In this document: one piece after another, positions 52,704 to 62,978 of the stretch
Layout of the letters: every line of letters starts with the position of its first letter
Position numbering within the stretch: the stretch's first letter is position 1
Origin: an uncultured Tateyamaria sp.
GTDB lineage: Bacteria; Pseudomonadota; Alphaproteobacteria; Rhodobacterales; Rhodobacteraceae
Reading direction: 5' to 3'
Length of the DNA stretch: 64,000 nucleotides
Assembly: GCF_947488715.1 (NCBI RefSeq)
Contig: NZ_CANLAG010000004.1
Location: 186,001-250,000 of the forward strand
Notes under the pieces: model-generated
What the model saw: the letters and a program-made list of their open reading frames with translations, nothing else
Database searches by the model: none
What the model was told of the DNA's origin: nothing
Translations under genes and position numbers: made by a program

Positions 52704-53561
52704 TCAGCGGTTGCGGAACCAGATCACGAAGGGTGCCGCGACCAGATACATGGTGATGCCATAGACGGCAGAGGGCAGGGCGATGGTGCTGAACCCTTCG
52801 GATTGACCCGAGATCAGGGCCGCCATTGTGACGCCAAGCGTTGCGTTCTGAACGCCGGTCTCAATCGATATGGTCTTGGCCTGATCCCACATCAGGGATG
52901 CACCCCGTGCTAGCGCTAGCCCAAGGATCAAGAGCACCACGTTCAATGCGATGAGGGCGGGGCCGAGTTTGGGCAGGTTTTCAACAAAGGTGCCCCAGTT
53001 GCCGGCCAGCGCCGCGACGACGATCAGGATAAACAGGGCCGTGGCCAGACGGGTCAGTATGGGTTCGATCCGGACGGCCAAGCCCGGCGCGAAGTGGCGA
53101 AAGAGCACGCCCAGCAGGACAGGCAGAGTGGTGATTACGAACATCGCTATGGCAAGGTCGGTGACGCTGACCTCTGGTGCGTTGGACCCCATGAAATGCA
53201 CCACTGCCCATGCGGCCAAAATCGGCACCGTCACAATGCTGGCAAGGCTGATCACAGCCGTGAGCGAGACAGACAGGGCCACGTCGCCGCGCGCCAGTCG
53301 CGAGATCATGTTGGATGTCACCCCGCCGGGGCAAAAGCTGATGAGCATGACGCCAACGGCGATTTCAGCGCCCAGACCAAAGGCGCGCACCGTCGCATAG
53401 GCCGCGATGGGCAAGAGCACGATTTGTGCGATGGCTCCGATGGCAAAGGCCTTGGGCATGCACAGCACTCTGCCAAAGTCCGCAAAGGTCAGGCCGACGC
53501 CAAGGCTCAGCATGATGATCGCCAGTGACAGTGGCAGAACCACGTTGATCAATATGTCCAT
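52704..53561 (-). CDS. bile acid:sodium symporter family (BASS) transporter
   Basis: A 285-residue membrane protein with nine or ten hydrophobic segments. The family motif SFCPGGVTSNMISRLARGDVALSVSLTAV occupies about residues 95-123, and ETGVQNATLGVTMAAL about 235-250, both part of the sodium and substrate sites. BASS proteins carry bile acids in animals, but in bacteria also pyruvate, pantoate or glucosinolate-like anions. GGGAGAG lies upstream. It is co-directional and almost contiguous with the FAD dehydrogenase gene. Confidence 0.9.
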   Translation of the reverse strand: MDILINVVLPLSLAIIMLSLGVGLTFADFGRVLCMPKAFAIGAIAQIVLLPIAAYATVRAFGLGAEIAVGVMLISFCPGGVTSNMISRLARGDVALSVSLTAVISLASIVTVPILAAWAVVHFMGSNAPEVSVTDLAIAMFVITTLPVLLGVLFRHFAPGLAVRIEPILTRLATALFILIVVAALAGNWGTFVENLPKLGPALIALNVVLLILGLALARGASLMWDQAKTISIETGVQNATLGVTMAALISGQSEGFSTIALPSAVYGITMYLVAAPFVIWFRNR

Positions 53562-53636
53562 AACTTCTCTCCCTTGTGGCGACGTTACGCGCGTCTGGGA
53601 TTGTCGCGCAATGTTGACGCATGGGCAGGTGGCGGG

Positions 53637-55409
53637 TCAGAGCGGCCAGAATACGAGAATGGCGGGGATGGACACGGCAACGACAATCACCTCGAGCGGC
53701 AGCCCGATGCGCCAGTAGTCGCCGAACTTGTAGCCGCCGGGGCCAAGGATCAGAGTGTTGTTCTTGTGCCCGATCGGGGTCAGGAATGCCGAGGAAGCGG
53801 CCACAGCGACGGCCATCAGGAAGGGATCGGGCGAGACGCCAAGCGCCTGCGCCATCTGTATGCCGACAGGGGCCGCGACAATGGTGGTGGCGGTGTTGTT
53901 GAGCACGTCCGACAGGCTCATTGTCACGATCATCAGCACTGTCAGCACAGCCCATGCGGGCATGCCGTCGGTCAATGTGACGAGCCAACCCGCGATGAGT
54001 TCTGTGCCGCCTGAGCTTTCCAATGCGGCACCCAGCGGGATCATGGACCCCAACAGTACCACAACCGGCCATTCGATATGTGTGTAGAGTTCCGACAGTG
54101 GTACGATGCGGGTCAGAACATAGGCGATGACCACAAGGCCCAGTGCGATGGGCAGGTACAAAAGCCCGACGCTGGCCGCCAGCACAGCGCCGCCAAAGAG
54201 CGCAATGGCCAGCCAGACCTTGCTGTCGTCCGTCACCGCCAGCCCGCGTTCCGCCAGCGGCAACGTGCCAAGCCAAGTCGTTACGTCGGGGCCTGTGTCG
54301 CGTGGCACCAACAGCAAGAGGATGTCGCCCGCGCGGATCTCGGTCTTGCGGATTTGGGCGGTGATGCGCACGCCTTCGCGTGACAGGCCCAGCAACACGG
54401 TGTTTTGCCGCCAAGCCAGCCCGACGGTTTGTGCCGTTCGGCCCACGAGGCGGGATGTTTCGGTCACGACGACTTCGATGATTTCCACGCCTTCACCAGC
54501 GGCGTTCAGGCGGTCTGTGCGGGCGGCGTCGGCCACGGCGAGGCCAGTGGCGGTGCGAAATTCATCCAGCGCTTCGGGTGTTGCTTCGATCACCAGCGCG
54601 TCGCCTGCGCGCAGTTCTGCATTGCGCGCGCGGCCATAGCGGCGCTTGCCGTCGCGGATCAGGCCCACGATTGCGACATCTGCCTTTTCCGCGTCCTCTT
54701 CGAGATCGGCGAGGCGGCTGCCGATGTGTTTGCTGCCTTCTGGTACAACCAGTTCGGCCACATAATTGGCCATATCTTCGAGGTCTGCGGTTGCGTCGTG
54801 ACGGGCCGGGATCAAGCGCCAGCCCACAAGTGCGACAAAGATCAGTCCAGCGATGGCAGCGACACCACCCACGGGGGCAAAATCGAACATGCGAAATGGC
54901 TCGCCCAGCGAATCCTCGCGGATGGTGGCGATGATGATGTTGGGGGGCGTGCCGATCAGGGTGACCATGCCGCCGAGGATGGTGGCAAAGCTGAGAGGCA
55001 TCAGGCTGAGCCCCGGCGAGCGTCCCGCCTTGCGCGCGGTCTGGATGTCGACGGGCATCAACAGGGCGAGGGCGGCCACGTTGTTCATGAAGGCCGAGAG
55101 CACACCACCGATCGCGCCCATCAGCGTGATATGCGCGCCCAGCGACCGGCTGGCATCGACCAGCGTGCGCGTGATCAAAAACACCGCGCCGGATCGCACC
55201 AAGCCCGCAGACACCACCAGAACCAGCGCCACGACCAGTGTGGCCGGGTGACCGAAGCCCGAGAACGCATCCGCGCTGGGTACGACACCCAGCACGACGC
55301 CGACCATCAAGGCGGAGAAAGCGACGATGTCGTAACGGAACCGCCCCCAGAGCAAGAGGCCGAACACGGCCCCGAAGAGCGAGAAGAGGATGATCTGGTC
55401 GGTTGTCAT
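53637..55409 (-). CDS. SLC13 family permease with two TrkA-C domains (paralogue 2)
   Basis: A 590-residue anion transporter with the same order of parts as the protein at 49200: membrane segments with ALALLMPVDIQTARKAGRSPGLSLMPLSFATILGGMVTLIGTPPNIII-type loops, two RCK-C domains (about 210-375), and a C-terminal half with SDVLNNTATTIVAAPV and LGPGGYKFGDYWRIGLPLEV. The conserved SNxPxx/TPxN transport motifs look intact. Expected to be sodium- or proton-coupled. It lies upstream of the BASS gene with a 75-nt gap and could share its transcript. Confidence 0.9.
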   Translation of the reverse strand: MTTDQIILFSLFGAVFGLLLWGRFRYDIVAFSALMVGVVLGVVPSADAFSGFGHPATLVVALVLVVSAGLVRSGAVFLITRTLVDASRSLGAHITLMGAIGGVLSAFMNNVAALALLMPVDIQTARKAGRSPGLSLMPLSFATILGGMVTLIGTPPNIIIATIREDSLGEPFRMFDFAPVGGVAAIAGLIFVALVGWRLIPARHDATADLEDMANYVAELVVPEGSKHIGSRLADLEEDAEKADVAIVGLIRDGKRRYGRARNAELRAGDALVIEATPEALDEFRTATGLAVADAARTDRLNAAGEGVEIIEVVVTETSRLVGRTAQTVGLAWRQNTVLLGLSREGVRITAQIRKTEIRAGDILLLLVPRDTGPDVTTWLGTLPLAERGLAVTDDSKVWLAIALFGGAVLAASVGLLYLPIALGLVVIAYVLTRIVPLSELYTHIEWPVVVLLGSMIPLGAALESSGGTELIAGWLVTLTDGMPAWAVLTVLMIVTMSLSDVLNNTATTIVAAPVGIQMAQALGVSPDPFLMAVAVAASSAFLTPIGHKNNTLILGPGGYKFGDYWRIGLPLEVIVVAVSIPAILVFWPL

Positions 55410-55568
55410 GCGGCCACGTTACGGTCAGGGCGCGGGCTGTGCCAGTGCCTTCACGAGGCCCCTGCGGGTTGACGTGGTGTGATCCAAAGGACGCGCTGGC
55501 GCGCGACACGATGTTTGGGGGGCGTTGCCCATGGCTGCGCCTTCGCCGTTTTCGCGCGGATGTGCCGT

Positions 55569-56516
55569 TTAGGTCCAGGTGATGTGGCGGTCTGTGGGTG
55601 CTGTCCAATTGACCTTGGGGCCTTTGGGGACGATGCCCAGTGGATTGCGCAGGTCCGACCTGGAAAAGTAACCAGCCTTGTAGATTGCGGGTTTGACCGT
55701 TTCGGCGATGCCCGGCAGCGCATAGAGCGCGCGGGCATAGTCCCAGAGTTGTGGAAAGTCGCTGAGCTTGGCCAGGTTACATTTGAAGGCATAGTGATAG
55801 GCCACGTCAAAGCGTGCCAGGGTAGGGAACAGGCGCAGGTCTGCTTCGGTCAGGTGGTCCCCGGTCAGGGTTGTTTGTGTCGCGAGATGCGCATCGATGG
55901 CCTTGAGCGCGGCAAAGAGGTCTGTGACAGCGGCATCATATGCCTCTTGCGAACGGGCAAATCCGGCGCGGTAGACGCCGTTGTTGATGTCGCGGTGGAT
56001 GCGGGTGTTCCAGGTGTCGATCTGTGCCTCAAGCTGTTCCGGCACGAGCCTGCGTTTGGGATCGAAGGCGATACAGAGCATGCGTGTGATGTCTGCGCTT
56101 TCGTTCGAGACGATCTGCTGGCTGTGTTTGTCCCACAGCACCGGAACGGTGATGCGCCCGGTATAGGCGGGCGTTTGGCGGGCATAGACCTCGTGCAGGG
56201 ATTGGACGCCGAGTTGCGGGTCCGAAAAGTCGCCGGAGGCGTCGAAGACCCAGCCCTGATCGGTGCGTGCGGGTTTTGCGACGCTGACAGATATGGCGTT
56301 AGACAATCCCAAGAGTGCGCGGACCAACAGCGTGCGATGCGCCCAGGGGCAGTTCCACGCAACAAAGAGGTGATAGCGGCCCGGTTCGGGTGTGAATGGG
56401 CCTTCCGGTGTGATCCGGTGCCGCAACGTGGATTTGGCGCGCTCATAGGCACCGCTTGCGCTGGTGTCCGGGCCGGGATCGTCCGTTTGGTAGGTGCCGT
56501 TGATCATCAAGCCCAT
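55569..56516 (-). CDS. glutathionyl-hydroquinone reductase-like GST (Xi class, ECM4/YqjG)
   Basis: A 315-residue glutathione transferase family protein. The active-site motif WNCPWAH (Cys about residue 56), the long GRYHLFVAWNCPWAHRTLLVRALLGL segment and the C-terminal helices (TEADLRLFPTLARFDVAYHYAFKCN) match the Xi class, which reduces glutathionyl-hydroquinones. The start at 56516 fits family length; the open frame to 56600 lacks support. It is divergent from yebC. Cytoplasmic. Confidence 0.9.
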   Translation of the reverse strand: MGLMINGTYQTDDPGPDTSASGAYERAKSTLRHRITPEGPFTPEPGRYHLFVAWNCPWAHRTLLVRALLGLSNAISVSVAKPARTDQGWVFDASGDFSDPQLGVQSLHEVYARQTPAYTGRITVPVLWDKHSQQIVSNESADITRMLCIAFDPKRRLVPEQLEAQIDTWNTRIHRDINNGVYRAGFARSQEAYDAAVTDLFAALKAIDAHLATQTTLTGDHLTEADLRLFPTLARFDVAYHYAFKCNLAKLSDFPQLWDYARALYALPGIAETVKPAIYKAGYFSRSDLRNPLGIVPKGPKVNWTAPTDRHITWT

Positions 56517-56693
56517 CTGCGTTCCCCTTGCTGCGATGCCCCCAAGCCTAGCCCGGTTGTTCCGGGGTGCCACGCGCAAAGGGGCTGCACTGGCGCACAA
56601 GCCGGGCTTGCCCCTGTGGGAGCGGATGGCCTATAGCAACGCGGAACCGATTTCCGGGCATGTTTTGCACCGGTCAGCAGACAGGAGGCTCCT

Positions 56694-57440
56694 ATGGCAG
56701 GCCACTCAAAATGGGCAAACATCCAGCACCGTAAGGGGCGCCAGGACAAGATCCGCGCCAAGCTGTTTTCGAAAATGTCCAAAGAGATCACCGTGGCCGC
56801 CAAGATGGGCGACCCCGATCCCGACAAGAACCCGCGTCTGCGGCTGGCCGTCAAAGAGGCCAAATCCAATTCCGTCCCCAAGGATGTGATCGACCGCGCG
56901 ATCAAGAAAAGCCAGGCGGGCGACGGGGATGACTATGAGGAAATCCGCTATGAGGGTTACGGCCCCAACGGTGTGGCGGTGATTGTCGAGGCGATGACCG
57001 ACAACCGCAATCGCACCGCGTCGACTGTGCGCTCTACCTTTACCAAGAACGGCGGCAACCTCGGCGAAACCGGCAGCGTGGGCTTTATGTTCGACCGCAA
57101 GGGCGCTGTCAGCTACGGAGCTGATGTGGGCGATGCCGACACGGTGATGATGGCCGCAATCGAGGCTGGGGCCGAGGATGTGGAATCGTCCGAGGACGGG
57201 CATGTGATCTGGTGCGCGGACACGGACCTGAACGAGGTGTCGAATGCGCTGGAGGCGGAACTGGGCGAATCCGAATCGACCAAGCTGGTCTGGCGTCCGA
57301 CGACCACCACCGAAATGGACCTCGAAGCGATGCAAAAGCTGATGCGTCTGGTGGATGCGTTGGAAGATGATGACGACGTGCAGCAGGTCACCACCAATTT
57401 CGAAGCAAGCGACGAAGTGATGGCGCAACTGGACGAATAA
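56694..57440 (+). CDS. YebC/PmpR family protein
   Basis: A 248-residue member of the YebC family. The sequence [20 protein letters not shown] at the start, [21 protein letters not shown] and the [15 protein letters not shown] segment are invariant family features. Such proteins are described either as transcription regulators or as ribosome-associated elongation helpers, and this copy cannot be placed between those views. GGAGG is just upstream. A bidirectional terminator follows. Confidence 0.95.
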   Translation: MAGHSKWANIQHRKGRQDKIRAKLFSKMSKEITVAAKMGDPDPDKNPRLRLAVKEAKSNSVPKDVIDRAIKKSQAGDGDDYEEIRYEGYGPNGVAVIVEAMTDNRNRTASTVRSTFTKNGGNLGETGSVGFMFDRKGAVSYGADVGDADTVMMAAIEAGAEDVESSEDGHVIWCADTDLNEVSNALEAELGESESTKLVWRPTTTTEMDLEAMQKLMRLVDALEDDDDVQQVTTNFEASDEVMAQLDE

Positions 57441-57468
57441 TCCGCGTCACATAGACGTCTGGAATAGC

Positions 57469-57501
57469 AAAACGCCGCCCTGTCACCAGAGGCGGCGTTT
57501 T
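57469..57501. terminator. bidirectional rho-independent terminator
   Basis: AAAACGCCGCC and GGCGGCGTTTT form an 11-bp stem with an 11-nt loop; A and T tracts make it work in both directions. It separates convergent yebC and the small gene at 57530. Confidence 0.85.
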
Positions 57502-57529
57502 CCATGTCTTCAGGACTGCTCGAATGGGA

Positions 57530-57766
57530 TCAGAAGAACAGTTGGCGGGCGACCTGGCTCCAGCTTTGCGTGCAACCTGCATTGGGCGCAGGTGTTTGGC
57601 GACGCAAGCGGCGCATCAGGCCCTTGAGATCATTCAGGCGGGTGCGCGCAGCACTGCCGCCCGCGCGGCTTTGCACCGACAGGATTTTTTCCTGCGTCTG
57701 CAGCGCGGCTTCGATCAACTCAAGATCCTGCTTGGTCAGATCAACGGTGTGTGTTGTGTCGAGCAT
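57530..57766 (-). CDS. small helical protein of unknown function
   Basis: A 78-residue protein. The N-terminal part is amphipathic and helical (LTKQDLELIEAALQTQEKILSVQSR, about residues 10-34), then a basic segment (LNDLKGLMRRLRRQ), so it may form a coiled coil or bind nucleic acid. AAGGATG lies upstream of ATG 57766. It ends at the shared terminator with yebC. No family recognised; single-gene unit. Confidence 0.6.
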   Translation of the reverse strand: MLDTTHTVDLTKQDLELIEAALQTQEKILSVQSRAGGSAARTRLNDLKGLMRRLRRQTPAPNAGCTQSWSQVARQLFF

Positions 57767-58283
57767 TTGAATGCATCCTTATTATCGTTGACCAGCATAT
57801 GGGGTCTGAAGTGGTATACGCCAATCATCAAAGATCAGATCACCGTGATAACCATGTCAGATGCCAGAAACTGGCAGCAGTCGATCCCGCAAAGCGCGGG
57901 GCGTGTCTTGTCACATTCATGTAGGTATGCGGCAAGCGAATTGCGCCGTTCATGCGCGCAAAGCAGATGTGCAAAAAACGTATACCTCAAGTTGGCTTAA
58001 GTTTTGGTGCGCTTGATCAACCGCATGAAAACACGTTGTTAGGCCCGCGCAGTAAAAGCACTTTTGCCGATAGGCTTCGTACCTATGGTCCCATGCAAGT
58101 TGTTGTGTGCGCGGGGTTTTCAGCGGACAGGGCCGTGTCGGCACTGGGTAATGCTAATGTTTGTCCACAGATGCCATACAGATCCGGTGCAACCCATGCC
58201 AAACAGTTGCCCTATAAACTGCGTACGTGGCGTGTCTTGCCAGCGGGGTTGCGTGTTCGGGTGCGACACCGCATTGATGCGGC
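57767..58283. other. 517-nt region without a convincing gene
   Basis: No frame has gene-like composition here. It is less G+C-rich than the genes and includes the promoter of the minus-strand small gene near 57780-57830 (with TTGACC and a TATAC motif, but wrong spacing for a standard plus-strand pair). Short hairpins occur: AAAAG-CA-CTTTT (58052-58063) and ATAGG/CCTAT (58070-58086). It could hold an unannotated small RNA or a decayed gene; neither is proven. Confidence 0.4.
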
Positions 58284-59186
58284 ATGACCCCACGACCGCA
58301 AAACCCGATCAAGGGCATCTTCTGGATGCTGGTCACTGGCTTGTGCTTTGTGGCCGTAACGGCGCTGGTCAAGTATATGGGGCCGCGTGTCCCGCCCGCA
58401 GAGGCCGCGTTTCTCCGGTATCTTCTCGGGCTTGTGTTCCTGGTGCCGATGTTGCCGGCGGTCCGTGACGCGCACCTGACGGCGCGGCAATGGCGGCTGT
58501 TTACCTTGCGCGGCGCGTTTCATGCAGGCGGTGTGATCCTCTGGTTCTACGCCATGACGCGCATCCCCATCGCCGAAGTGACGGCGATGAACTATCTCGC
58601 GCCGGTTTACGTCAGCATCGGTGCTGCACTCTTTCTGGGTGAAAAGCTGGCGGCCCGCCGCATTGCCGCGATTGCTGTGGCGTTGATTGGCACCGCCGTC
58701 ATCCTGCGACCGGGGTTCAGAGAGGTGGCCCCCGGCCACGTCGCGATGCTGTTTTGCGCTGTCGCCTTCGCCGGGTCCTACCTGCTGGCCAAGATCATGG
58801 CGGACGAGGCCAAACCGGCCGTGGTCGTCGCCATGCTGTCGATCTTTGTAACCATCGGGCTGGCGCCTTTTGCGCTGGCCAATTGGGTCACGCCCAGTTG
58901 GGGAGACCTGGGCCTTTTGTTTGTTGTGGCCTGTTTTGCGACAGCGGGGCACTACACAATGACCATGGCCTTTGCCGCGGCACCCGTCACCGTGACGCAA
59001 CCCATCACCTTCCTGCAACTGGTCTGGGCGGTGCTGTTGGGGGCGTTGGTCTTTGCCGAACCGGTCGACATCTGGGTCATTCTGGGCGGTGCGCTGATCC
59101 TGGCCTCGGTAACCTTCATCACCTGGCGCGAGGCCGTGCTGAAGCGCGGCGCGATCACCCCGCCCAGTCCCGCGACCAAGCTCTGA
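58284..59186 (+). CDS. EamA family (drug/metabolite superfamily) transporter
   Basis: A 300-residue permease with ten hydrophobic segments in two EamA repeats (about residues 8-140 and 150-288), each starting with an FxxLxxG-type segment such as MLVTGLCFVAVTALVKYMG and the later LFCAVAFAGSYLLAKIM. The conserved AxxPVxVxQPI pattern appears as AAPVTVTQPITFLQL in the second repeat. Substrate is unknown. It lies directly before the bet operon on the same strand, with a BetI-like operator between, so it may be a bystander or an osmolyte exporter. Confidence 0.85.
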   Translation: MTPRPQNPIKGIFWMLVTGLCFVAVTALVKYMGPRVPPAEAAFLRYLLGLVFLVPMLPAVRDAHLTARQWRLFTLRGAFHAGGVILWFYAMTRIPIAEVTAMNYLAPVYVSIGAALFLGEKLAARRIAAIAVALIGTAVILRPGFREVAPGHVAMLFCAVAFAGSYLLAKIMADEAKPAVVVAMLSIFVTIGLAPFALANWVTPSWGDLGLLFVVACFATAGHYTMTMAFAAAPVTVTQPITFLQLVWAVLLGALVFAEPVDIWVILGGALILASVTFITWREAVLKRGAITPPSPATKL

Positions 59187-59196
59187 TCTTTTCTTG

Positions 59197-59210
59197 ATTG
59201 ACTGATCAAT
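59197..59210 (+). promoter_or_regulatory. BetI operator candidate
   Basis: ATTGA-CTGA-TCAAT is a perfect 5-bp inverted repeat 46 nt before the betI start, overlapped by a wider TTGAT/ATCAA pair. It lies in an A+T-rich patch (ATCTTTTCTTGATTGAC, AATAAAAAAC). BetI-type repressors bind similar ATTGA/TCAAT palindromes and are released by choline. Confidence 0.6.
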
Positions 59211-59256
59211 AAAAAACCCCCACATCTGCGCGAGACGCGATTTGAGGGGATGCAAC

Positions 59257-59832
59257 GTGCCAAAACTGGGAATGGAACCGATCCGGCGGGCGGCCCTCGT
59301 CGAGGCCACAATCGCCGAGATCGGCGCAGCCGGGTCGCTGGACGTCACGGTGGGCCAAATCGCCAAACGCGCGGGCATGTCCACGGCGCTTGCGCATCAC
59401 TACTTTGGCGGCAAACAACAGATCTTTCTTGCCGCCATGCGCCAGATCCTGCGCGACTTCGGCCAAGAGGTCGTTGTCGCTCTGAAATCCTCGCGCACGC
59501 CCCGCGCACGGGCAGAGGCGTTGATTGCTGCCAGCTTTGCGCCGTCCTGTTTCGATCCCGGCACGGTCAGTGCGTGGATGACGCTCTATGCGCAGGCGAC
59601 CACCAACGCCGACACGCAGCGGCTGCTCGACCTCTACCAGCGCCGCCTGCGGTCGAACCTGACCCACGCCTTACGCCCGATCAGCACAGCCCCGCAGGAT
59701 GATGCCGCCGTGCTGGGCGCATTGATCGATGGGCTCTATTTGCGCGCGGCCCTGGGCGGTGACGCCTCCGCGCAAACGGCGCAAGCCACCGCCCTGCGCG
59801 CCCTCGACACCCTGACCGGAGCACGGACATGA
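59257..59832 (+). CDS. betI: TetR family choline-responsive repressor BetI
   Basis: A 191-residue repressor. The N-terminal TetR HTH (about residues 8-55: RRAALVEATIAEIGAAGSLDVTVGQIAKRAGMSTALAHHYFGGK) is followed by the BetI ligand domain. The true start is GTG at 59257, giving the family N-terminus VPKLGMEPIRR with GAGGGG 8 nt upstream. BetI controls the choline-to-betaine genes and is released by choline. The stop overlaps betC by four nt (ATGA). Confidence 0.95.
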   Translation: MPKLGMEPIRRAALVEATIAEIGAAGSLDVTVGQIAKRAGMSTALAHHYFGGKQQIFLAAMRQILRDFGQEVVVALKSSRTPRARAEALIAASFAPSCFDPGTVSAWMTLYAQATTNADTQRLLDLYQRRLRSNLTHALRPISTAPQDDAAVLGALIDGLYLRAALGGDASAQTAQATALRALDTLTGART

Positions 59833-61337
59833 GCAAACCCAACATTCTCATCATCATGGTCGACCAGCTGAACGGTACGCTGTTTCCCGACGGTCCCGCC
59901 GACTGGCTGCATGCCCCCAATCTCAAGGCGCTGGCCGCCCGCTCGACCCGCTTCCGCAATGCCTATACCGCCTCGCCGCTCTGTGCGCCCGGCCGCGCGG
60001 CCTTCATGTCCGGGCAATTGCCCAGCGCCACGGGCGTCTACGACAATGCGGCGGAGTTCGCCTCCTCCATCCCCACCTACGCCCACCACCTGCGCCGCGC
60101 AGGCTACCAGACATGCCTTTCGGGCAAGATGCACTTTGTTGGCCCCGATCAGCTGCACGGGTTCGAGGAACGCCTGACCACCGATGTCTACCCGCCCGAT
60201 TTCGGCTGGACGCCCGACTATCGCAAACCGGGCGAGCGCATCGATTGGTGGTATCACAACATGGGCTCCGTCACCGGCGCAGGGGTGGCCGAGATCACCA
60301 ACCAGCTCGAATATGACGACGAGGTCGCCTACCACGCCACGCGCAAGATCTACGATCTGGGCCGCGGCCATGACGCGCGCCCTTGGTGCCTGACGGTCAG
60401 CTTTACGCACCCGCACGACCCTTATGTGGCGCGCAAGAAATACTGGGACCTCTACGAGGACTGCGACCACCTGATGCCAGAGGTTGGCCCGATTCCGTAC
60501 GAGGATCAGGACCCGCATTCGCAACGCATCCTCGACGCCAACGACCGCGACAACTTCAACATCTCCGACGAAGACATCCGCCGGTCGCGCCGCGCCTATT
60601 TCGCCAACATCTCCTATCTCGATGACAAGATCGGCGAAGTCCTCGCCGCCCTCGAAGGCACCCGGCAAGAGGCCATCATCCTCTTCGTCTCCGACCACGG
60701 CGACATGCTGGGCGCGCGCGGGCTGTGGTTCAAAATGTCCTTCTACGAAGGCTCCGCTCGGGTGCCCCTGATGATCGCAGCCCCGTCGATGACGCCGGGC
60801 CTTGTGACCGACCCGGTCAGCAATATCGACGTCTGCCCAACACTCTGCGATCTGGCGGGCGTCGACATGTCCGAAGTTATGCCCTGGACCACGGGCCAAA
60901 GCCTCGTCCCCCAGGGCCAGGGCACAGCCCGGACCGAACCCGTTGCCATGGAATATGCGGCCGAAGGATCTTACGCCCCGATGGTGTCGCTGCGCTACGG
61001 CAAGTGGAAGTTCAACCGCTGCGCTCTGGACCCCGACCAGCTTTTTGACCTCGACGCCGATCCCCACGAGCTCACGAACCTCGCGGATGTACCCGCCCAT
61101 CAGGGCACGCTGTCTCAATTGCAGGCCAAGGCCGAAGCCCGCTGGGACCTCGACCGCTTTGACGCGGATGTCCGCGCCAGCCAGGCGCGCCGCTGGGTCG
61201 TCTACGAGGCGCTGCGGCAGGGCGGCTACTACCCCTGGGATCACCAGCCGCTGCAAAAAGCCTCCGAACGCTACATGCGCAACCACATGGACCTCAACGT
61301 GCTCGAGGAAAACCAGCGGTTCCCCCGAGGCGAATAG
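59829..61337 (+). CDS. betC: choline-sulfatase
   Basis: A 502-residue sulfatase converting choline-O-sulfate to choline and sulfate. The sulfatase signature [12 protein letters not shown] carries Cys 52, the residue turned into formylglycine (C-A-P-G-R). Metal ligands are in [12 protein letters not shown] (Asp) and [14 protein letters not shown]. It has no signal peptide, as usual for this cytoplasmic enzyme. It is coupled to betI and followed by betB. Confidence 0.96.
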   Translation: MSKPNILIIMVDQLNGTLFPDGPADWLHAPNLKALAARSTRFRNAYTASPLCAPGRAAFMSGQLPSATGVYDNAAEFASSIPTYAHHLRRAGYQTCLSGKMHFVGPDQLHGFEERLTTDVYPPDFGWTPDYRKPGERIDWWYHNMGSVTGAGVAEITNQLEYDDEVAYHATRKIYDLGRGHDARPWCLTVSFTHPHDPYVARKKYWDLYEDCDHLMPEVGPIPYEDQDPHSQRILDANDRDNFNISDEDIRRSRRAYFANISYLDDKIGEVLAALEGTRQEAIILFVSDHGDMLGARGLWFKMSFYEGSARVPLMIAAPSMTPGLVTDPVSNIDVCPTLCDLAGVDMSEVMPWTTGQSLVPQGQGTARTEPVAMEYAAEGSYAPMVSLRYGKWKFNRCALDPDQLFDLDADPHELTNLADVPAHQGTLSQLQAKAEARWDLDRFDADVRASQARRWVVYEALRQGGYYPWDHQPLQKASERYMRNHMDLNVLEENQRFPRGE

Positions 61338-61353
61338 CCCCTTCATTGTTCCA

Positions 61354-61374
61354 GAAAATATGCCCGCCGGAGGC
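61354..61374 (+). repeat. degenerate copy of the dispersed repeat, providing the betB ribosome site
   Basis: GAAAATATGCCCGCCGGAGGC shares CCCGCCGGAGGC with the copy at 36722-36733, and its A-rich left part resembles the CCAAATAAACT core. The GGAGG at 61369-61373 is the ribosome-binding site of betB, 5 nt before its ATG. Confidence 0.4.
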
Positions 61375-61378
61375 GATC

Positions 61379-62836
61379 ATGACCTATCCAACCCAACCCA
61401 CCGCCAGCCACTTCATTGGCGGAAAGTACGTCGAAGACACTGCAGGCACGCCCATCGACGTGATTTATCCTGCCACGGGCGAGGTCATTGGCCGCGTGCA
61501 TTCGGCCACACCCGCCATCATCGACCAGGCCCTGACCGCAGCCCGTGCGGCACAGGCGGCCTGGGCCGCGATGACCGGCACCGAACGGGGCCGCATCCTG
61601 CGCCGCGCCGCCGACATCATGCGCGAACGCAACCACGACCTGTCGGTGCTTGAAACCTTCGACACCGGCAAACCCTATCAGGAGACCAGCGTGGTCGACG
61701 CCACCAGCGGGGCGGACGCGCTTGAGTACTTCGGGGGCATGGCCGCGACCCTGACCGGCCAGCACATCCAGCTGGGCGAGGATTGGGTCTATACCCGGCG
61801 CGAGGCGCTGGGCGTCTGCTTGGGCATCGGCGCGTGGAACTACCCCACTCAGATCGCCAGCTGGAAAGGTGCGCCTGCGCTGGCCTGCGGCAACACGATG
61901 GTGTTCAAACCGTCCGAGACCACGCCGCTTTGCGCCTTGAAAGTGGCCGAGATCCTGTTTGAGGCGGGCGCGCCCGCTGGCGTCTACAACGTGGTGCAGG
62001 GCTTGGGTGACGTCGGCGCGGCGCTGGTCAGTGATCCGCGCGTCGACAAGGTGTCGCTGACCGGCTCCGTACCTACGGGCCGCAAGGTTTATGCCGCTGC
62101 GGCGGCAGGTATCAAACACGTGACGATGGAGCTGGGCGGCAAGTCGCCTCTGATCATCTTCGACGACGCCGATCTCGAAAATGCTGTCTCTGGCGCGATC
62201 CTGGGCAACTTCTATTCTTCCGGACAGGTCTGTTCCAATGGCACGCGCGTCTTTGTGCAAAAGGGCATCAAGGACGCCTTTCTCGCCCGGCTGTCCGAAC
62301 GGTTGGCGGATGCGTTGATCGGCGATCCGCAAGATCCCGCAACCAGTTTTGGCCCGATGGTCAGCGCGCGGCAGATGGAGATCGTGCAGGGCTATATCGC
62401 CAAAGGGCAGGACGAAGGCGCGCGGCTGGTCTATGGCGGCGACCGCGTTGCGCGGGGCGGGTTCTATCTGCAACCGACTGTGTTTGCCGATGTGACGGAT
62501 GATATGACCATCGCACGCGAAGAGATATTTGGCCCTGTCATGGCTGTGCTCGATTTCGAGGACGAGGCAGAGGTGATGCCGCGTGCAAATGATACGGAAT
62601 TTGGTTTGGCCGCCGGTGTGTTCACACGGGACCTGACCCGCGCGCACCGCGTGGCTGCCGGGTTCGAAGCGGGTACGTGTTACATCAACACCTACAATGA
62701 CGCCCCGGTTGAGGCGCCTTTCGGAGGCTCCAAACAGTCCGGAGTGGGGCGCGAAAACGCCAGTGCTGCGATCGCGCACTACAGCCAACTCAAATCTGTC
62801 TACGTGCGCATGGGTGACCTCGAAGCGCCATTCTGA
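61379..62836 (+). CDS. betB: betaine-aldehyde dehydrogenase
   Basis: A 485-residue NAD(P)-dependent aldehyde dehydrogenase making glycine betaine. Catalytic Glu is in [10 protein letters not shown] (about residue 251) and catalytic Cys in SSGQVCSNG (about 285). The cofactor-binding fold is complete ([22 protein letters not shown] near 150). Its N-terminus [20 protein letters not shown] is typical for BetB. Expected to be translated from the GGAGG at 61369. Confidence 0.96.
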   Translation: MTYPTQPTASHFIGGKYVEDTAGTPIDVIYPATGEVIGRVHSATPAIIDQALTAARAAQAAWAAMTGTERGRILRRAADIMRERNHDLSVLETFDTGKPYQETSVVDATSGADALEYFGGMAATLTGQHIQLGEDWVYTRREALGVCLGIGAWNYPTQIASWKGAPALACGNTMVFKPSETTPLCALKVAEILFEAGAPAGVYNVVQGLGDVGAALVSDPRVDKVSLTGSVPTGRKVYAAAAAGIKHVTMELGGKSPLIIFDDADLENAVSGAILGNFYSSGQVCSNGTRVFVQKGIKDAFLARLSERLADALIGDPQDPATSFGPMVSARQMEIVQGYIAKGQDEGARLVYGGDRVARGGFYLQPTVFADVTDDMTIAREEIFGPVMAVLDFEDEAEVMPRANDTEFGLAAGVFTRDLTRAHRVAAGFEAGTCYINTYNDAPVEAPFGGSKQSGVGRENASAAIAHYSQLKSVYVRMGDLEAPF

Positions 62837-62845
62837 GGCGTCGGG

Positions 62846-62902
62846 CCGCCCTTTTTCGAAAGCCGGCCCACCCGCCCACCCCCGTCTTTCGAAAAAGGGC
62901 GG
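62846..62902 (+). repeat. 17-nt perfect inverted repeat between betB and betA
   Basis: CCGCCCTTTTTCGAAAG (62846-62862) and CTTTCGAAAAAGGGCGG (62886-62902) are perfectly complementary, with a 23-nt C-rich spacer. No T-tract follows. It could stabilise the betB end of the mRNA or partly terminate transcription, giving betA a different expression level. Confidence 0.65.
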
Positions 62903-62978
62903 GGTGTACATTTCTACCCCCTGTGCGGTGTGCTTGACCGCCGCATGCGGGCTTTGACGATCCTGGGAAAGGTGAAAC

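Noticed and set aside
57952-58287. A 111-codon plus-strand frame in the gene-poor stretch
   Set aside because: No ribosome site, no domain and unusual composition; it overlaps the EamA start.
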